64,000 nucleotides of DNA from Meiothermus sp. GTDB taxonomy: Bacteria > Deinococcota > Deinococci > Deinococcales > Thermaceae. The stretch spans positions 549,501 through 613,500 of the forward strand of contig NZ_BPIK01000001.1 of assembly GCF_026004075.1 (NCBI RefSeq), in the 5' to 3' direction. This document shows positions 34,528 to 42,816 of the stretch, in pieces. The translations under genes were made by a program, and so were the position numbers. The notes beneath the pieces were generated by a model, which ran no database searches, had not been told where the DNA came from, and worked only from the letters and a program-made list of their open reading frames with translations. The number at the start of each line of letters is the position of its first letter. The stretch's first letter is position 1.

Positions 34528-34571
34528 CTTGCAGGGGCTTTATGGGGACAAAAGACCTAGGACAACTGACC

Positions 34572-34606
34572 TGCCTCCTCCGGCTATCTTATATAGCGAG
34601 GAGGCA
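34572..34606 (+). promoter_or_regulatory. Hairpin/palindrome covering the ribosome-binding site of the molybdoenzyme operon
   Basis: TGCCTCCTC (34572-34580) is the exact complement of GAGGAGGCA (34598-34606), and GCTAT (34583-34587) pairs with ATAGC (34593-34597) inside it. The right arm is the ribosome-binding site (GAGGAGG), 4 nt before the ATG at 34611. The loop includes TATCTT and TATATAG, which could instead be a -10. It is therefore either an RNA hairpin that hides the ribosome-binding site or a DNA operator over the promoter. Confidence 0.55.
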
Positions 34607-34610
34607 AAGT

Positions 34611-35504
34611 ATGCCAGAAAACAATTCCACGCAACCCAGTGCGGATGGGTTGGAGAACCGAAGGGCCTTTCTGGGTAAATTCGCCAGTGCGGTGTTTGCC
34701 GGGATGGTGCTGGGGGGCGCTCCGGTCAAGGCCGAGGAAAGTAAGACCACCTTTGCGCTGCCGAGCAGAAGCCCCGACGGCCCCATTCGGCCCGAGCTCG
34801 AGTACGAAGACGTACTGGTGAGGATGCAGCGGGAGCTCGAGGCGGCCCTCGAGCGACCCATCCAAAAGTGGGTCATGGTGATTGATACCCGCAAGTGTGT
34901 GGGCTGCCACGCCTGTACCATCGCCTGCGCAGTGGAGAACAAACTGCCTCCCGGAGTGGTCTACCGCCCTGTCATCGAAGAGCAGATAGGCGAGTACCCC
35001 AATGTCTCCTGGCGCTTCACCCCCCGCCCCTGCATGCAGTGCGATAAACCGCCCTGCGTGCCGGTCTGCCCGGTAGGGGCCACCTGGAAGAGCGCCGACG
35101 GCATCGTGGACATTGACTACAACGCCTGCATCGGCTGCCGCTACTGCCTCACGGCTTGCCCCTACCAGGCCCGCACCTCCGACTTTGGCGACCACTGGAC
35201 CGACGGCACCCCCGGCCAGGGCCAGATGCCCTACGAGGAACTGCCCATGTTCGAATACGGCAAGGAGTGGAAGCGGGATGGTCATAAAAGCCCGGTAGGC
35301 AACGCCCGCAAATGCCATTTCTGCCGTCACCGCCTGCAACAGGGCCTGCTACCCCAGTGCACCACAAGCTGCATCGGGCGGGCCACCTTTTTTGGCGATG
35401 CCAACGACCCCAATTCCTTGGTATCGCAGCTCATCCACAAACCCAACGCCACCCGGCTCAAAGAAGAACTCGGTACCGAGCCACGGGTCTACTACCTGGT
35501 CTAG
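34611..35504 (+). CDS. Molybdoenzyme iron-sulfur subunit (four-cluster, TtrB/PsrB type)
   Basis: A 297-residue electron-transfer subunit. A twin-arginine-like leader ([16 protein letters not shown], residues 16-31) suggests export with the catalytic subunit. Four cysteine groups follow: [11 protein letters not shown] (C96-C106), [30 protein letters not shown] and CHFCRHRL...CTTSC, giving four [4Fe-4S] clusters as in PsrB, TtrB and ArrB. It passes electrons between the NrfD anchor and the molybdenum subunit. The start at 34611 has GAGGAGG upstream. It is followed 9 bases later by the anchor gene. Confidence 0.9.
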   Translation: MPENNSTQPSADGLENRRAFLGKFASAVFAGMVLGGAPVKAEESKTTFALPSRSPDGPIRPELEYEDVLVRMQRELEAALERPIQKWVMVIDTRKCVGCHACTIACAVENKLPPGVVYRPVIEEQIGEYPNVSWRFTPRPCMQCDKPPCVPVCPVGATWKSADGIVDIDYNACIGCRYCLTACPYQARTSDFGDHWTDGTPGQGQMPYEELPMFEYGKEWKRDGHKSPVGNARKCHFCRHRLQQGLLPQCTTSCIGRATFFGDANDPNSLVSQLIHKPNATRLKEELGTEPRVYYLV

Positions 35505-35513
35505 GAGGGAAGC

Positions 35514-36638
35514 ATGAACCGCACAACTGGTTGGATTTTGTTTGCGATCCTGGCCGTGGTGGGACTGGTCGGAGTTTTTCTGCGCTTCACCAGCAGCCGC
35601 GACCTGGCTGCGTACGGCAGCTACATTCCCTGGGGTCTGTGGGTGGCTACCTACATCTTCTTCGCGGGCCTTTCGGCCGGGGCCTATGTGGTCGCGGTGC
35701 TGGGGCACGTGTTTGGCGTGGAAAAACTCAAACCGCTGGCCCCGCTGTCCCTGGCCATCGCCCTGGCCTGCCTGGGGGCGGCCCTGGTTACGGTCTGGTT
35801 CGATCTGGGGCACATGGAACGGGTCTTCAATGTCTTTTTGCGGCCTCATTTCACCTCCATGATGGCCTGGATGGTCTGGCTCTACACGGCCTATGCCATA
35901 ACGGTCTTGCTGGCCCTGTACGGCTTGTGGCGTGGCAACCTCAACCTCACCCGAATGGCCCTGACCATAGGCACCCCGCTGGTGGTCTTCTATCCGGGGG
36001 CCGCCGGGGCCCTGTTCGGTACGGTGGTGGCCCAGAGCCTCTGGCATAGCCCGGTCTTTCCCATCCTGTTCTTGTTTGGGGGGGTGCTCTCGGGGGTGGC
36101 CCTGGTCACCTTTGCCAGTGCCTTCTTCACCCGCCGCAACGACCCCGGCTACCCAGAGCGCATCCACCTTTTGGGGCGCATCACCCTGGGGTTGGCTGTG
36201 CTGTACTTGCTCCTGGAGTGGGCCGAATACTCCATCCCGATGTGGTATCAGGTAGGGCATGAGTTTGAGGCGCTGATGGGCGTACTCTTCGGGCCCTTCT
36301 GGTTTGTGTTCTGGATCTTCCACCTGCTGCTGGGAATGGCCGTGCCCATCTTCCTGCTGGCCCGCTACCCACGCAACCCTGTGGCAGTGGGGTGGGCGGG
36401 CTTTTTGGCGGCCTCCATGTTCTTGGCGGTGCGTTTGAACCTGGTCATTCCCAGCCAGGTGCAACCGCAGCTCGAGGGTCTGGTCAACGCCTACCGCGAC
36501 CGCCGCTTGAGCTATAGCTACGTTCCAACCCTGTTTGAGTGGTCGGTGGTGGCTTTTTCGGTGGCGCTGGCCATTGCCATTGCCTATGCCGTGATCTGGT
36601 TCTTGAACCGTGAGAAGAAGCTCGAGGTGACCCAATGA
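35514..36638 (+). CDS. NrfD/PsrC-family quinol-interacting membrane anchor
   Basis: A 374-residue integral membrane protein with about nine predicted helices, of the NrfD/PsrC/TtrC family that exchanges electrons with the quinone pool. The early motif SYIPWGLWVATYIFFAGLSAGAY (about residues 36-58) is typical of the family. It has no heme-ligand pattern. A GGAGGG ribosome-binding site precedes the ATG. The stop overlaps the start of the catalytic subunit by 4 bases (ATGA), so the FeS subunit, anchor and catalytic subunit form one operon. Confidence 0.92.
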   Translation: MNRTTGWILFAILAVVGLVGVFLRFTSSRDLAAYGSYIPWGLWVATYIFFAGLSAGAYVVAVLGHVFGVEKLKPLAPLSLAIALACLGAALVTVWFDLGHMERVFNVFLRPHFTSMMAWMVWLYTAYAITVLLALYGLWRGNLNLTRMALTIGTPLVVFYPGAAGALFGTVVAQSLWHSPVFPILFLFGGVLSGVALVTFASAFFTRRNDPGYPERIHLLGRITLGLAVLYLLLEWAEYSIPMWYQVGHEFEALMGVLFGPFWFVFWIFHLLLGMAVPIFLLARYPRNPVAVGWAGFLAASMFLAVRLNLVIPSQVQPQLEGLVNAYRDRRLSYSYVPTLFEWSVVAFSVALAIAIAYAVIWFLNREKKLEVTQ

Positions 36639-39600
36639 AAGGTATTCAACGACGCGACCTGCTCAAGCTAGGGGCCTTGGGGGGTGGGGCGGCCCTGTTG
36701 GGTAAGCAAGCCGCCGAGGTGCTTCAGGCCAGCGCCGCTACCGTCCCCGGCAGCTACCCCATCCAGGAGCCCGAAAATACCCTGTACTCGGTTTGCTTGC
36801 AGTGCAACACCGGCTGCCCCATCAAGGTCAAAATCTACGAAGGGGTGGCAGCCAAAATTGACGGTAACCCCATCACCCCCTGGACCATGTACCCGCACCT
36901 GCCGTACAAAACCGATCTCAAAGACATGGCCCACGTGGACGGGGCGCTATGCCCCAAGGGGCAGTCGGGCATTCAGACCGTCTACGACCCCTACCGCATC
37001 CGCAAGGTGCTCAAGCGGGCCGGGCCGCGCGGCAGTGGTAAATGGGTGGAGATCCCCTTCGAACAGGCCATCCAGGAGATTGTGGAGGGCGGCCAGACCT
37101 TTGCCTCCATCGGGGATCAGCGCCGCTACCCCGGCCTCAAGGAGTACTGGGCCCTGCGCGACCCCAAGGTGATGAAGGCCATGAGCAAGGCAGTGGATGC
37201 CATCTGGGCCGAGAAGGACAAGGACAAGAAAAAAGCCCTGGTCGAGCAGTTCAAGGTAGAGTTCAAGGATCACCTCGACACCCTTATTGACCCCGATCAC
37301 CCCGACCTGGGCCCCAAGAACAACCAGGTGGTTTTCAACTGGGGGCGGCTCAAGGGCGGGCGCTCCGACTTCTTCAAGTGGTTCTTCGAGCAAAGCTTCG
37401 GTACGGTCAACCTGCACGGCCACACCACCGTCTGCCAGGGCTCGCTCTACTTCACCGGCAAGGCCATGAGCGAGCAGCTCGACTTCGACGAGAAAAAGGG
37501 CAAGTTCGACTGGACCGGCGGTAAGAAGTTTTACTGGCAGGGCGACCTGAGCGGGGCCGAGTTTGCCATTTTTGTGGGCTCCAACGTGTACGAAGGGGGC
37601 TATGGCCCGCCCCTGCGGGTCAACCGAATTACTCAGGCCGTTACCGAGGGCAAGCTCAAGTTTGTGGTGATAGACCCCCGTGCCCAAAAAGCCGTAGCCC
37701 ACGCGGCCAAATGGATTGCCCCCAAACCCGGCACCGACGCGGCCATCGCCCTGGGCATGATTCGCTGGATTCTGGATAATGGCCGCTACGACGCCAAATA
37801 CCTCTCGGCAGCCAACAAAGCCGCCGCCAAGGTCATAGGCGAACCCACCTGGAGCAACGCCACCTGGCTGGTCAAGCTGGACGACAAAGGCTTCCCGGCC
37901 AAGCTGCTGCGGGCCAGCGACCTGGGCCTGCCCCCTTTTAGCAAAACCGTCAAGGACGTAACCACCGAGTTCGACCCGCCCATCGCGCTGGTCAAAGGGG
38001 TTCCTACCCGCATAGACGTGCAGAGCGAGGACACCCCGGTGGTGGGGGATTTGTTCGTCAACACCACCCTGGGTGGTATCCGGGTTAAGAGTGCTTTGCA
38101 GCTCATCCGCGAGGAAGCCAACAAGCAGAGCCTCGAGGGCTGGGCAGAAATTGCCGGCATCCAACCCGAGGACATCGCCTGGCTGGCCTTCGAGTTCACC
38201 AACCACGGCAAGCGGGCCGCCATTGACATACACCGGGGGGTTAGCCAGCACACCAACGGCTTCTACAACGTGCTGGCCTGGTACACCCTGGGGGCCCTGA
38301 TTGGCAGCCACGACTGGCAGGGCGGTTTGGTGCAAAACAGTACCTACGACGCCCTGGGCGAGAAAGCCGAAGGCCCCTTCTTCCTCAAGGAGCTGCACCC
38401 CAAAAAGCTCTCTCCCTTCGGTATCTCCATCATCCGCCACGGCATCAAGTACGAGAACACCACCCTCTTCGAAGGCTATCCGGCCAAGCGCCCCTGGTAC
38501 TACAACGCCTCCGACGTGTATCAGGAAGTACTGCCCTCGGCAGCCCAGGGCTACCCCTACCCCATCAAGATTCTCTTCCACTACATGGGCTCCCCGGCCT
38601 ATGCCCTGCCGGCAGGCCAGACCCAGATCGAGGCCATGCTCGACCCCGACAAGATTGGGCTGATTGTGGCCTCGGATATCGTGGTGGGGGATACCTATGC
38701 CTACGCCGACTATATCTTCCCCGACCTGTCGTACCTCGAGCGCTGGGAGTTCCACGGCTCACACCCCAACGTGATCTGGAAAACCCAGCCCCTGCGCCAG
38801 CCGACCATTGCCCCCATACCCGAAACCGTGCAGGTTTTTGGCGAGGAGATGCCCCTCTCGATGGAGGCTATGCTGTTGGGGCTGGCCGAAAAGCTGGGCC
38901 TGCCGGGCTTTGGGGAACAGGGCTTCGCCAACGGTATGCCCTTCAAACGGCCCGAAGACTTCTACCTGAAAATGGTGGCCAACCTGGCCTACGGCGAGGC
39001 CAAAGATGGCAGCAAAGCGGTACCCGAGGCCAACGACGAGGAGCTCGAGCTCTTTGTCCGTGCCCGCCGACACCTGCCCAAGAGCGTTTTCGACCTCGAG
39101 AAATGGAAGGCCGCCATCGGCGAAGAACACTGGCGGCGGGCGGTGTACGTCATGAACCGGGGCGGTCGCTTCGAGGACTTCAAGAAGGCCTTTGCCGAAG
39201 ATGGCACGGTAGCCCATAAATACGGTAAGCAGATCAACCTGTACTTAGAAAAACAGGCCGGGGCCAAAGACGCTATGACCGGGAAGCCCTACTACCCCAT
39301 TGCGGCCTACTTCCCGGCCTACCTGGATGCCACCGGCCAGCCCATCGCCGACACCGAGGAAGGCTTCGAACTCACCCTGATCACCCACCGCATCATCACC
39401 ATGACCAAGAGCCGCACCGTCTCGAACTACTGGCTGCTGAACGTGCAACCGGAAAACTTCATTGCCGTACCCAAAGAAGACGCAGAGCGCCTGGGGCTGC
39501 GCGACGGCCAGATGGTCAAGGTGGTCTCCAAAAGCAACCCCGAAGGGGTCTGGGAGCTGGGGAACGGCAAGAAAAAACCCATGATCGGCAAGGTCAAGGT

Positions 39601-39841
39601 TGTGCCCGGCCTGCGCCCGGGAAACGTGGCCTTTTCGCTGGGCTATGGTCACTGGGTCTATGGTGCTACCGACCTCGAGGTCAACGGCCAGGTGATCAAG
39701 GGCGACCCCCGCCGGGCTACCGGCATCCACGCCAACGCCGCTATGCGGGTTGACCCGGTACTCAAGGATGTAACCCTCTCCGACCTGACCGGCGGTAGCG
39801 CGGTCTTCTACGACAGCAAGGTGCGTCTGCTCCCTGTGTAG
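36635..39841 (+). CDS. Molybdopterin oxidoreductase catalytic subunit, TtrA/SrrA-like
   Basis: A 1068-residue exported molybdoenzyme. It has a twin-arginine leader (RRDLLKLGALGGGAALLG), a [4Fe-4S] motif C54-x2-C57-x3-C61...C106 (CLQCNTGC, ALCPKGQ), and a probable molybdenum-ligand cysteine C267 in HGHTTVCQGS. Length and the roughly 75-residue charged insertion before the cysteine (about 160-235) point to the tetrathionate/selenate-reductase branch rather than PsrA/PhsA (about 760) or classical ArrA (about 850). Possible acceptors are tetrathionate, polysulfide, selenate and arsenate. Its enclosure by arsenic genes on both sides favours arsenate, but this is inference. Confidence 0.85.
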   Translation: MKGIQRRDLLKLGALGGGAALLGKQAAEVLQASAATVPGSYPIQEPENTLYSVCLQCNTGCPIKVKIYEGVAAKIDGNPITPWTMYPHLPYKTDLKDMAHVDGALCPKGQSGIQTVYDPYRIRKVLKRAGPRGSGKWVEIPFEQAIQEIVEGGQTFASIGDQRRYPGLKEYWALRDPKVMKAMSKAVDAIWAEKDKDKKKALVEQFKVEFKDHLDTLIDPDHPDLGPKNNQVVFNWGRLKGGRSDFFKWFFEQSFGTVNLHGHTTVCQGSLYFTGKAMSEQLDFDEKKGKFDWTGGKKFYWQGDLSGAEFAIFVGSNVYEGGYGPPLRVNRITQAVTEGKLKFVVIDPRAQKAVAHAAKWIAPKPGTDAAIALGMIRWILDNGRYDAKYLSAANKAAAKVIGEPTWSNATWLVKLDDKGFPAKLLRASDLGLPPFSKTVKDVTTEFDPPIALVKGVPTRIDVQSEDTPVVGDLFVNTTLGGIRVKSALQLIREEANKQSLEGWAEIAGIQPEDIAWLAFEFTNHGKRAAIDIHRGVSQHTNGFYNVLAWYTLGALIGSHDWQGGLVQNSTYDALGEKAEGPFFLKELHPKKLSPFGISIIRHGIKYENTTLFEGYPAKRPWYYNASDVYQEVLPSAAQGYPYPIKILFHYMGSPAYALPAGQTQIEAMLDPDKIGLIVASDIVVGDTYAYADYIFPDLSYLERWEFHGSHPNVIWKTQPLRQPTIAPIPETVQVFGEEMPLSMEAMLLGLAEKLGLPGFGEQGFANGMPFKRPEDFYLKMVANLAYGEAKDGSKAVPEANDEELELFVRARRHLPKSVFDLEKWKAAIGEEHWRRAVYVMNRGGRFEDFKKAFAEDGTVAHKYGKQINLYLEKQAGAKDAMTGKPYYPIAAYFPAYLDATGQPIADTEEGFELTLITHRIITMTKSRTVSNYWLLNVQPENFIAVPKEDAERLGLRDGQMVKVVSKSNPEGVWELGNGKKKPMIGKVKVVPGLRPGNVAFSLGYGHWVYGATDLEVNGQVIKGDPRRATGIHANAAMRVDPVLKDVTLSDLTGGSAVFYDSKVRLLPV

Positions 39842-39863
39842 CGCTGGGATGTTTACCCGCACA

Positions 39864-39893
39864 GAAGTTCGCCGCCGTACGGCGGCGAACTTC
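39864..39893. terminator. Perfect 30-bp palindrome, probable hairpin terminator
   Basis: GAAGTTCGCCGCCGT and its exact complement ACGGCGGCGAACTTC abut, giving a 15-bp-arm palindrome (12-bp stem with a 6-nt loop when folded), 22 bases after the molybdoenzyme stop. No T-run follows, so termination would be weak or the structure may stabilise the mRNA 3' end. Confidence 0.6.
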
Positions 39894-39921
39894 GATTGTG
39901 GGCCACGCCGGACATCTGTCC

Positions 39922-39965
39922 TTGAACGGTGCGGGCTGGACTAGTATATTTCAACCATGGTTGAA
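39922..39965 (+). promoter_or_regulatory. Promoter and palindromic operator of the second arsR operon
   Basis: TTGAAC (39922-39927) and TATATT (39945-39950) are 17 bp apart, and the ATG follows 6 nt after the -10. The perfect 16-bp palindrome TTCAACCATGGTTGAA (39950-39965) starts at the last base of the -10 and includes the start codon. A further half-site GTTGAACC lies at 39974-39981. Repressor binding here would block both initiation and early elongation. Confidence 0.8.
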
Positions 39966-40295
39966 TCAATGACTGTTGAACCATCCGGCCTTGCGCCCCA
40001 AAATGGGTTACAGAGGGGCTTTCAGGCTCTCTCCGACCCCACCCGATTGCGCATACTGGGCCTACTGGAAAGTGGCACGCGCTGCGTCTGCGAACTCCAG
40101 AGCGGCCTTCCCGAGGTGGCCCCCAACCTGCTCTCGCATCACCTGCGGGTTCTGCGGGAGGCTGGGCTGGTGCACGCAGTACGACGGGGACGCTGGATTG
40201 ACTACGCACTGAACGCCGAAGCCCTCGAGCAGCTCCGAAACGCCATCCCCCGCCCGAGGGCTTTTTCTACTGCCTGCACCTGTGAGGATCTATGA
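39957..40295 (+). CDS. arsR: ArsR-family repressor (second copy)
   Basis: A 112-residue winged-helix repressor. FQALSDPTRLRILGLLESGTRCVCELQ carries the classical arsenite-sensing CVC motif (C43, C45) at the start of the DNA-binding helices, followed by NLLSHHLRVLREAGLV as recognition helix. A second C-x-C pair (C107, C109) is at the C-terminus, close to the end. The start is set by the leaderless promoter and by the palindrome over the start codon. It is coupled to the permease gene by an ATGA overlap. Confidence 0.93.
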   Translation: MVESMTVEPSGLAPQNGLQRGFQALSDPTRLRILGLLESGTRCVCELQSGLPEVAPNLLSHHLRVLREAGLVHAVRRGRWIDYALNAEALEQLRNAIPRPRAFSTACTCEDL

Positions 40296-41329
40296 ATACC
40301 CTGCGTCTGAGCAAACCCTCCCCCTGGATTGGCCTGGGGTTGGCCGCGCTGGCCTGGATAGTGCTGTACCGCTCGATTCTGCCCTTCTGGGACTGGGTGG
40401 TGTACGGGCTGCTGGGCCTGCGCGCAGACACCCGGCTGGGCGAGGCGGTGCACTTCTTCCTCTATGACACCAGCAAGATTGTGCTGCTGCTCTGCGCGAT
40501 TATCTTCGTGGTGGCGGTGCTACGGAGCTTTTTCAGTCTCGAGCGCACCCGAAATCTGCTGGGTGGCCGGCGGGCCGGGGTGGGCAACCTGCTGGCCGCC
40601 ATCTTGGGGGTTGTCACGCCATTTTGTTCGTGCAGTGCGGTTCCGGCTTTCATTGGCTTTGTCTCGGCGGGTGTGCCCCTGGGCATCACCCTCACCTTTC
40701 TGATTGCCAGCCCCATGGTCAACGAGGTGGCCCTGGTGCTGCTCTATACCCTGTTTGGCTGGAAAATTGCCGCACTGTATCTGGTTTCCGGTCTGGTTCT
40801 GGCCATAGGCGCTGGGCTGGTGCTGGGCCGCATGGGCCTCGAGCGCTACGTGGAGCCCTTTGTCTATCAGACCAAAGTGGGCAAAACCAGCTTCGACCCC
40901 GCCCTGGGCATGCGCTGGGAAGAGCGCTTTGCCGTGGGTCTCGCCGAGGTTAAGAGCATCCTGGGCAAGATCTGGCCCTACCTGCTTTTGGGCATTGGGC
41001 TGGGGGCGGTGATTCACGGCTGGGTTCCGGCGGACTTGTTCGCCCGCTATGCCGGGCCCGAGAACCCCCTGGCGGTGTTGTTGGCGGTGCTGCTGGGCAT
41101 CCCGCTTTATTCCAACGCGGCGGGCATTCTGCCGCTGGTGGAAGTTTTGCACCAGAAGGGCATTCCGATGGGCACCCTGCTGGCCTTCATGATGGCGGTG
41201 GTGGCCCTTTCCCTGCCCGAGATGATTCTGCTGCGGCAGGTGCTCAAGCTGCGCCTGATTGCTATCTGGGTAGCGGTGGTGGGCCTGGGCATCGTGCTAA
41301 CTGGCTACTTGTTCAACGCGGTTTTGTAG
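40292..41329 (+). CDS. arsP: ArsP-type permease (UPF0718/DUF318)
   Basis: A 345-residue membrane protein with about 8-10 helices and the diagnostic motif TPFCSCSAVPAFIGFVSAGVPLG (C112, C114), followed by LIASPMVNEVAL and a second repeat near GIPLYSNAAGILPLVE. ArsP members export trivalent organoarsenicals through such a cysteine pair, and related permeases sit in arsR-permease-thioredoxin units. The cargo could be methylarsenite or another arsenic species; no arsM methyltransferase is in the window. It lies between arsR and the thioredoxin-like gene in one operon. Confidence 0.87.
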   Translation: MNTLRLSKPSPWIGLGLAALAWIVLYRSILPFWDWVVYGLLGLRADTRLGEAVHFFLYDTSKIVLLLCAIIFVVAVLRSFFSLERTRNLLGGRRAGVGNLLAAILGVVTPFCSCSAVPAFIGFVSAGVPLGITLTFLIASPMVNEVALVLLYTLFGWKIAALYLVSGLVLAIGAGLVLGRMGLERYVEPFVYQTKVGKTSFDPALGMRWEERFAVGLAEVKSILGKIWPYLLLGIGLGAVIHGWVPADLFARYAGPENPLAVLLAVLLGIPLYSNAAGILPLVEVLHQKGIPMGTLLAFMMAVVALSLPEMILLRQVLKLRLIAIWVAVVGLGIVLTGYLFNAVL

Positions 41330-41338
41330 GAGGAAGTT

Positions 41339-41620
41339 ATGAATATCGAATCGGAAATGCCTACCCCTTCGAGCCCAGCCCACATCAAGGTCTTGGGGCC
41401 CGGCTGCAAAAACTGCCAGTTGCTCGAGACCCACGTCAAGCTGGCCCTGGAACGCATGGGCAAGAACCTCGAGGTGGAAAAAGTTACCGAGATTCCCCAA
41501 ATCCTGGCCTACGGGGTGATGAAAACCCCCGCACTGGTAATTGGGGACGAGGTGGTGGTCTCGGGCTTTGTGCCCTCCCCAAGGCAGATTCAGGAGATGC
41601 TCGAGGCACGGCTGGCCTAG
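41339..41620 (+). CDS. Small thioredoxin/glutaredoxin-like protein of the arsP operon
   Basis: A 93-residue redox protein of the MTH895/TM0996-like thioredoxin family. C23-x2-C26 (GPGCKNCQLLE) is the active site, and VMKTPALVIGDEVVVSGFVPS contains the cis-proline and the typical C-terminal strands. An AGGAGGAAG ribosome-binding site precedes the ATG, 9 bases after arsP. Such proteins accompany ArsP-type permeases and may deliver reductant or bind thiol-arsenic adducts; this role is inferred. Its end overlaps the convergent third arsR by 4 bases. Confidence 0.88.
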   Translation: MNIESEMPTPSSPAHIKVLGPGCKNCQLLETHVKLALERMGKNLEVEKVTEIPQILAYGVMKTPALVIGDEVVVSGFVPSPRQIQEMLEARLA

Positions 41621-41943
41621 CCGACCTCGAGCTTTAAGGCCTTGTGGGCTTGCTTGAGATAGTCCAGGTCGTGTAGCAGCCCCTCGATACCCGCAGGGTG
41701 CAGACGGTAGTACGACCAGCGCCCCGCCCGCACCACCTCAATTAATCCCGCTTCGCGCAGGATTTTCAGGTGGTGGCTCACCGTAGGGGCAGATAACCCC
41801 AGCCGCTCGGTCAGATGGCAAAAACAAGCCCCCAAGGCTGTGCCACAGCGGGGGTCGCGCACCGTGTGTTCATCAGGCAGCTCGGCCAGAATCCGCAACA
41901 AACGCACCCGGGCCGGGTCGGCCAGGGCTTTGAAGCGCTGCAC
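41617..41943 (-). CDS. arsR: ArsR-family repressor (third copy)
   Basis: A 108-residue winged-helix repressor, FKALADPARVRLLRILAELPDEH, with C33, C40 and C42 in RCGTALGACFCHLTE just before and in the DNA-binding region, and recognition helix LSAPTVSHHLKILREAGLI. The GTG start at 41943 has TAGATT 6 nt upstream (leaderless). The IS element begins about 50 bases upstream; before its insertion this regulator would have faced aioBA across a shared divergent region, which suggests it controlled arsenite oxidase. It is single-gene and convergent with the thioredoxin-like gene. Confidence 0.88.
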   Translation of the reverse strand: MQRFKALADPARVRLLRILAELPDEHTVRDPRCGTALGACFCHLTERLGLSAPTVSHHLKILREAGLIEVVRAGRWSYYRLHPAGIEGLLHDLDYLKQAHKALKLEVG

Positions 41944-41949
41944 GGCTAG

Positions 41950-41955
41950 AATCTA
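41950..41955 (-). promoter_or_regulatory. -10 hexamer (TAGATT) of the third arsR
   Basis: On the minus strand TAGATT is followed by CTAGCC (6 nt) and the GTG start. The -35 region (about 41973-41978) is weak. The IS left end is about 40 bases further upstream, so activator or operator sites beyond it may have been displaced. Confidence 0.45.
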
Positions 41956-41993
41956 CAAACCACCTTACCCAAATCAGGCACTGCAGTTATGTT

Positions 41994-42816
41994 TAGAGCA
42001 TGAACCGCCGTGCTTACCCATCGGACGTCCGTGATGAGGAATGGGCTCTGGTGCTGCCCTATTTGACCCTCGCCCCGCTGGAAGCACCCCAGCGCAAGTA
42101 CGACCTGCGCGAAGTGTTCAACGCCCTGCGCTGGATGGTTCGAACCGGTGCTCAGTGGGACTACCTGCCCCACGACTTCCCACCCCCCCATATCGTTCAG
42201 GCGCAAGCCTACCGCTGGATGAACCGGGGGGTCTTCGAAGACCTGGTACACGACCTGCGCATGACCCTGCGAATGCTCCAGGGCAAAGCCGCCCATCCCA
42301 GCGCTGCCATCTACGATGCTCGCACCCTACAGTCCACCCCGCAAAGTGGGGAGCGGGCCGGATACGATGGGTACAAACGACGCAAGGGAAGCAAAGTTCA
42401 CCTGGCGGTAGATACCCTGGGGCATCTGCTGGCCCTGGTAGTAACGGCGGCCAGTGAACAGGAACGGGCCCAGGTGGGAGCCCTCAGTCAACAGGTGCAG
42501 GAAGTGACGGGGGAGCAGGTGGAAGTGGCCTTTGTGGATCAGGGTTACACTGGGGAGGAAGCGGCACAAGCGGCAGAGGCGGAAGGCATCGCCCTGTGTG
42601 TGGTCAAGGTGGAAGGGGCCAAACGAGGATTCGTGCTGCTGCCGAAGCGTTGGGTGGTGGAACGTTCGTTTGCCTGGACATCCCGGTTTCGCAGGCTGGC
42701 GCGAGACTATGAGCGGCTGGCTGAGACCTTGCGAGGTTGGCACTGGTTGGCTTTTTCGATTCTGATGACAGCGAAAACTGTGGAGCTTTTACGAACAGCT
42801 AGTTAGCAGGCTCTAG
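41994..42816 (+). mobile_element. IS5-family insertion sequence
   Basis: An element of roughly 0.82 kb carrying one intact transposase gene. The boundaries are approximate: TTAG-AGCATG on the left and, on the opposite strand, CTAG-AGCCTG on the right give a short terminal inverted repeat (AGC-x-TG) and possible 4-bp YTAR-type flanks, with one mismatch. It sits between arsR and aioBA inside the arsenic island. Confidence 0.7.
42000..42806 (+). CDS. IS5-family transposase
   Basis: A 268-residue, single-frame DDE transposase. The catalytic residues are visible as D106 (IYDARTLQ), D180 (FVDQGYTG) and E221 (WVVERSFAW, followed by the R-x7-K/R-type YERL segment). The N-terminal [17 protein letters not shown] and [24 protein letters not shown] motifs are typical of the IS5 group related to IS1031/IS427-like elements. 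The frame is uninterrupted, so the element is potentially active. It points toward aioBA. Confidence 0.92.
   Translation: MNRRAYPSDVRDEEWALVLPYLTLAPLEAPQRKYDLREVFNALRWMVRTGAQWDYLPHDFPPPHIVQAQAYRWMNRGVFEDLVHDLRMTLRMLQGKAAHPSAAIYDARTLQSTPQSGERAGYDGYKRRKGSKVHLAVDTLGHLLALVVTAASEQERAQVGALSQQVQEVTGEQVEVAFVDQGYTGEEAAQAAEAEGIALCVVKVEGAKRGFVLLPKRWVVERSFAWTSRFRRLARDYERLAETLRGWHWLAFSILMTAKTVELLRTAS

Noticed and set aside
36947-38755. 602-residue minus-strand frame opposite the TtrA-like gene, and a 682-residue one opposite aioA (43577-45625).
   Set aside because: Both are antisense to well-supported molybdoenzyme genes and show no recognisable domain.
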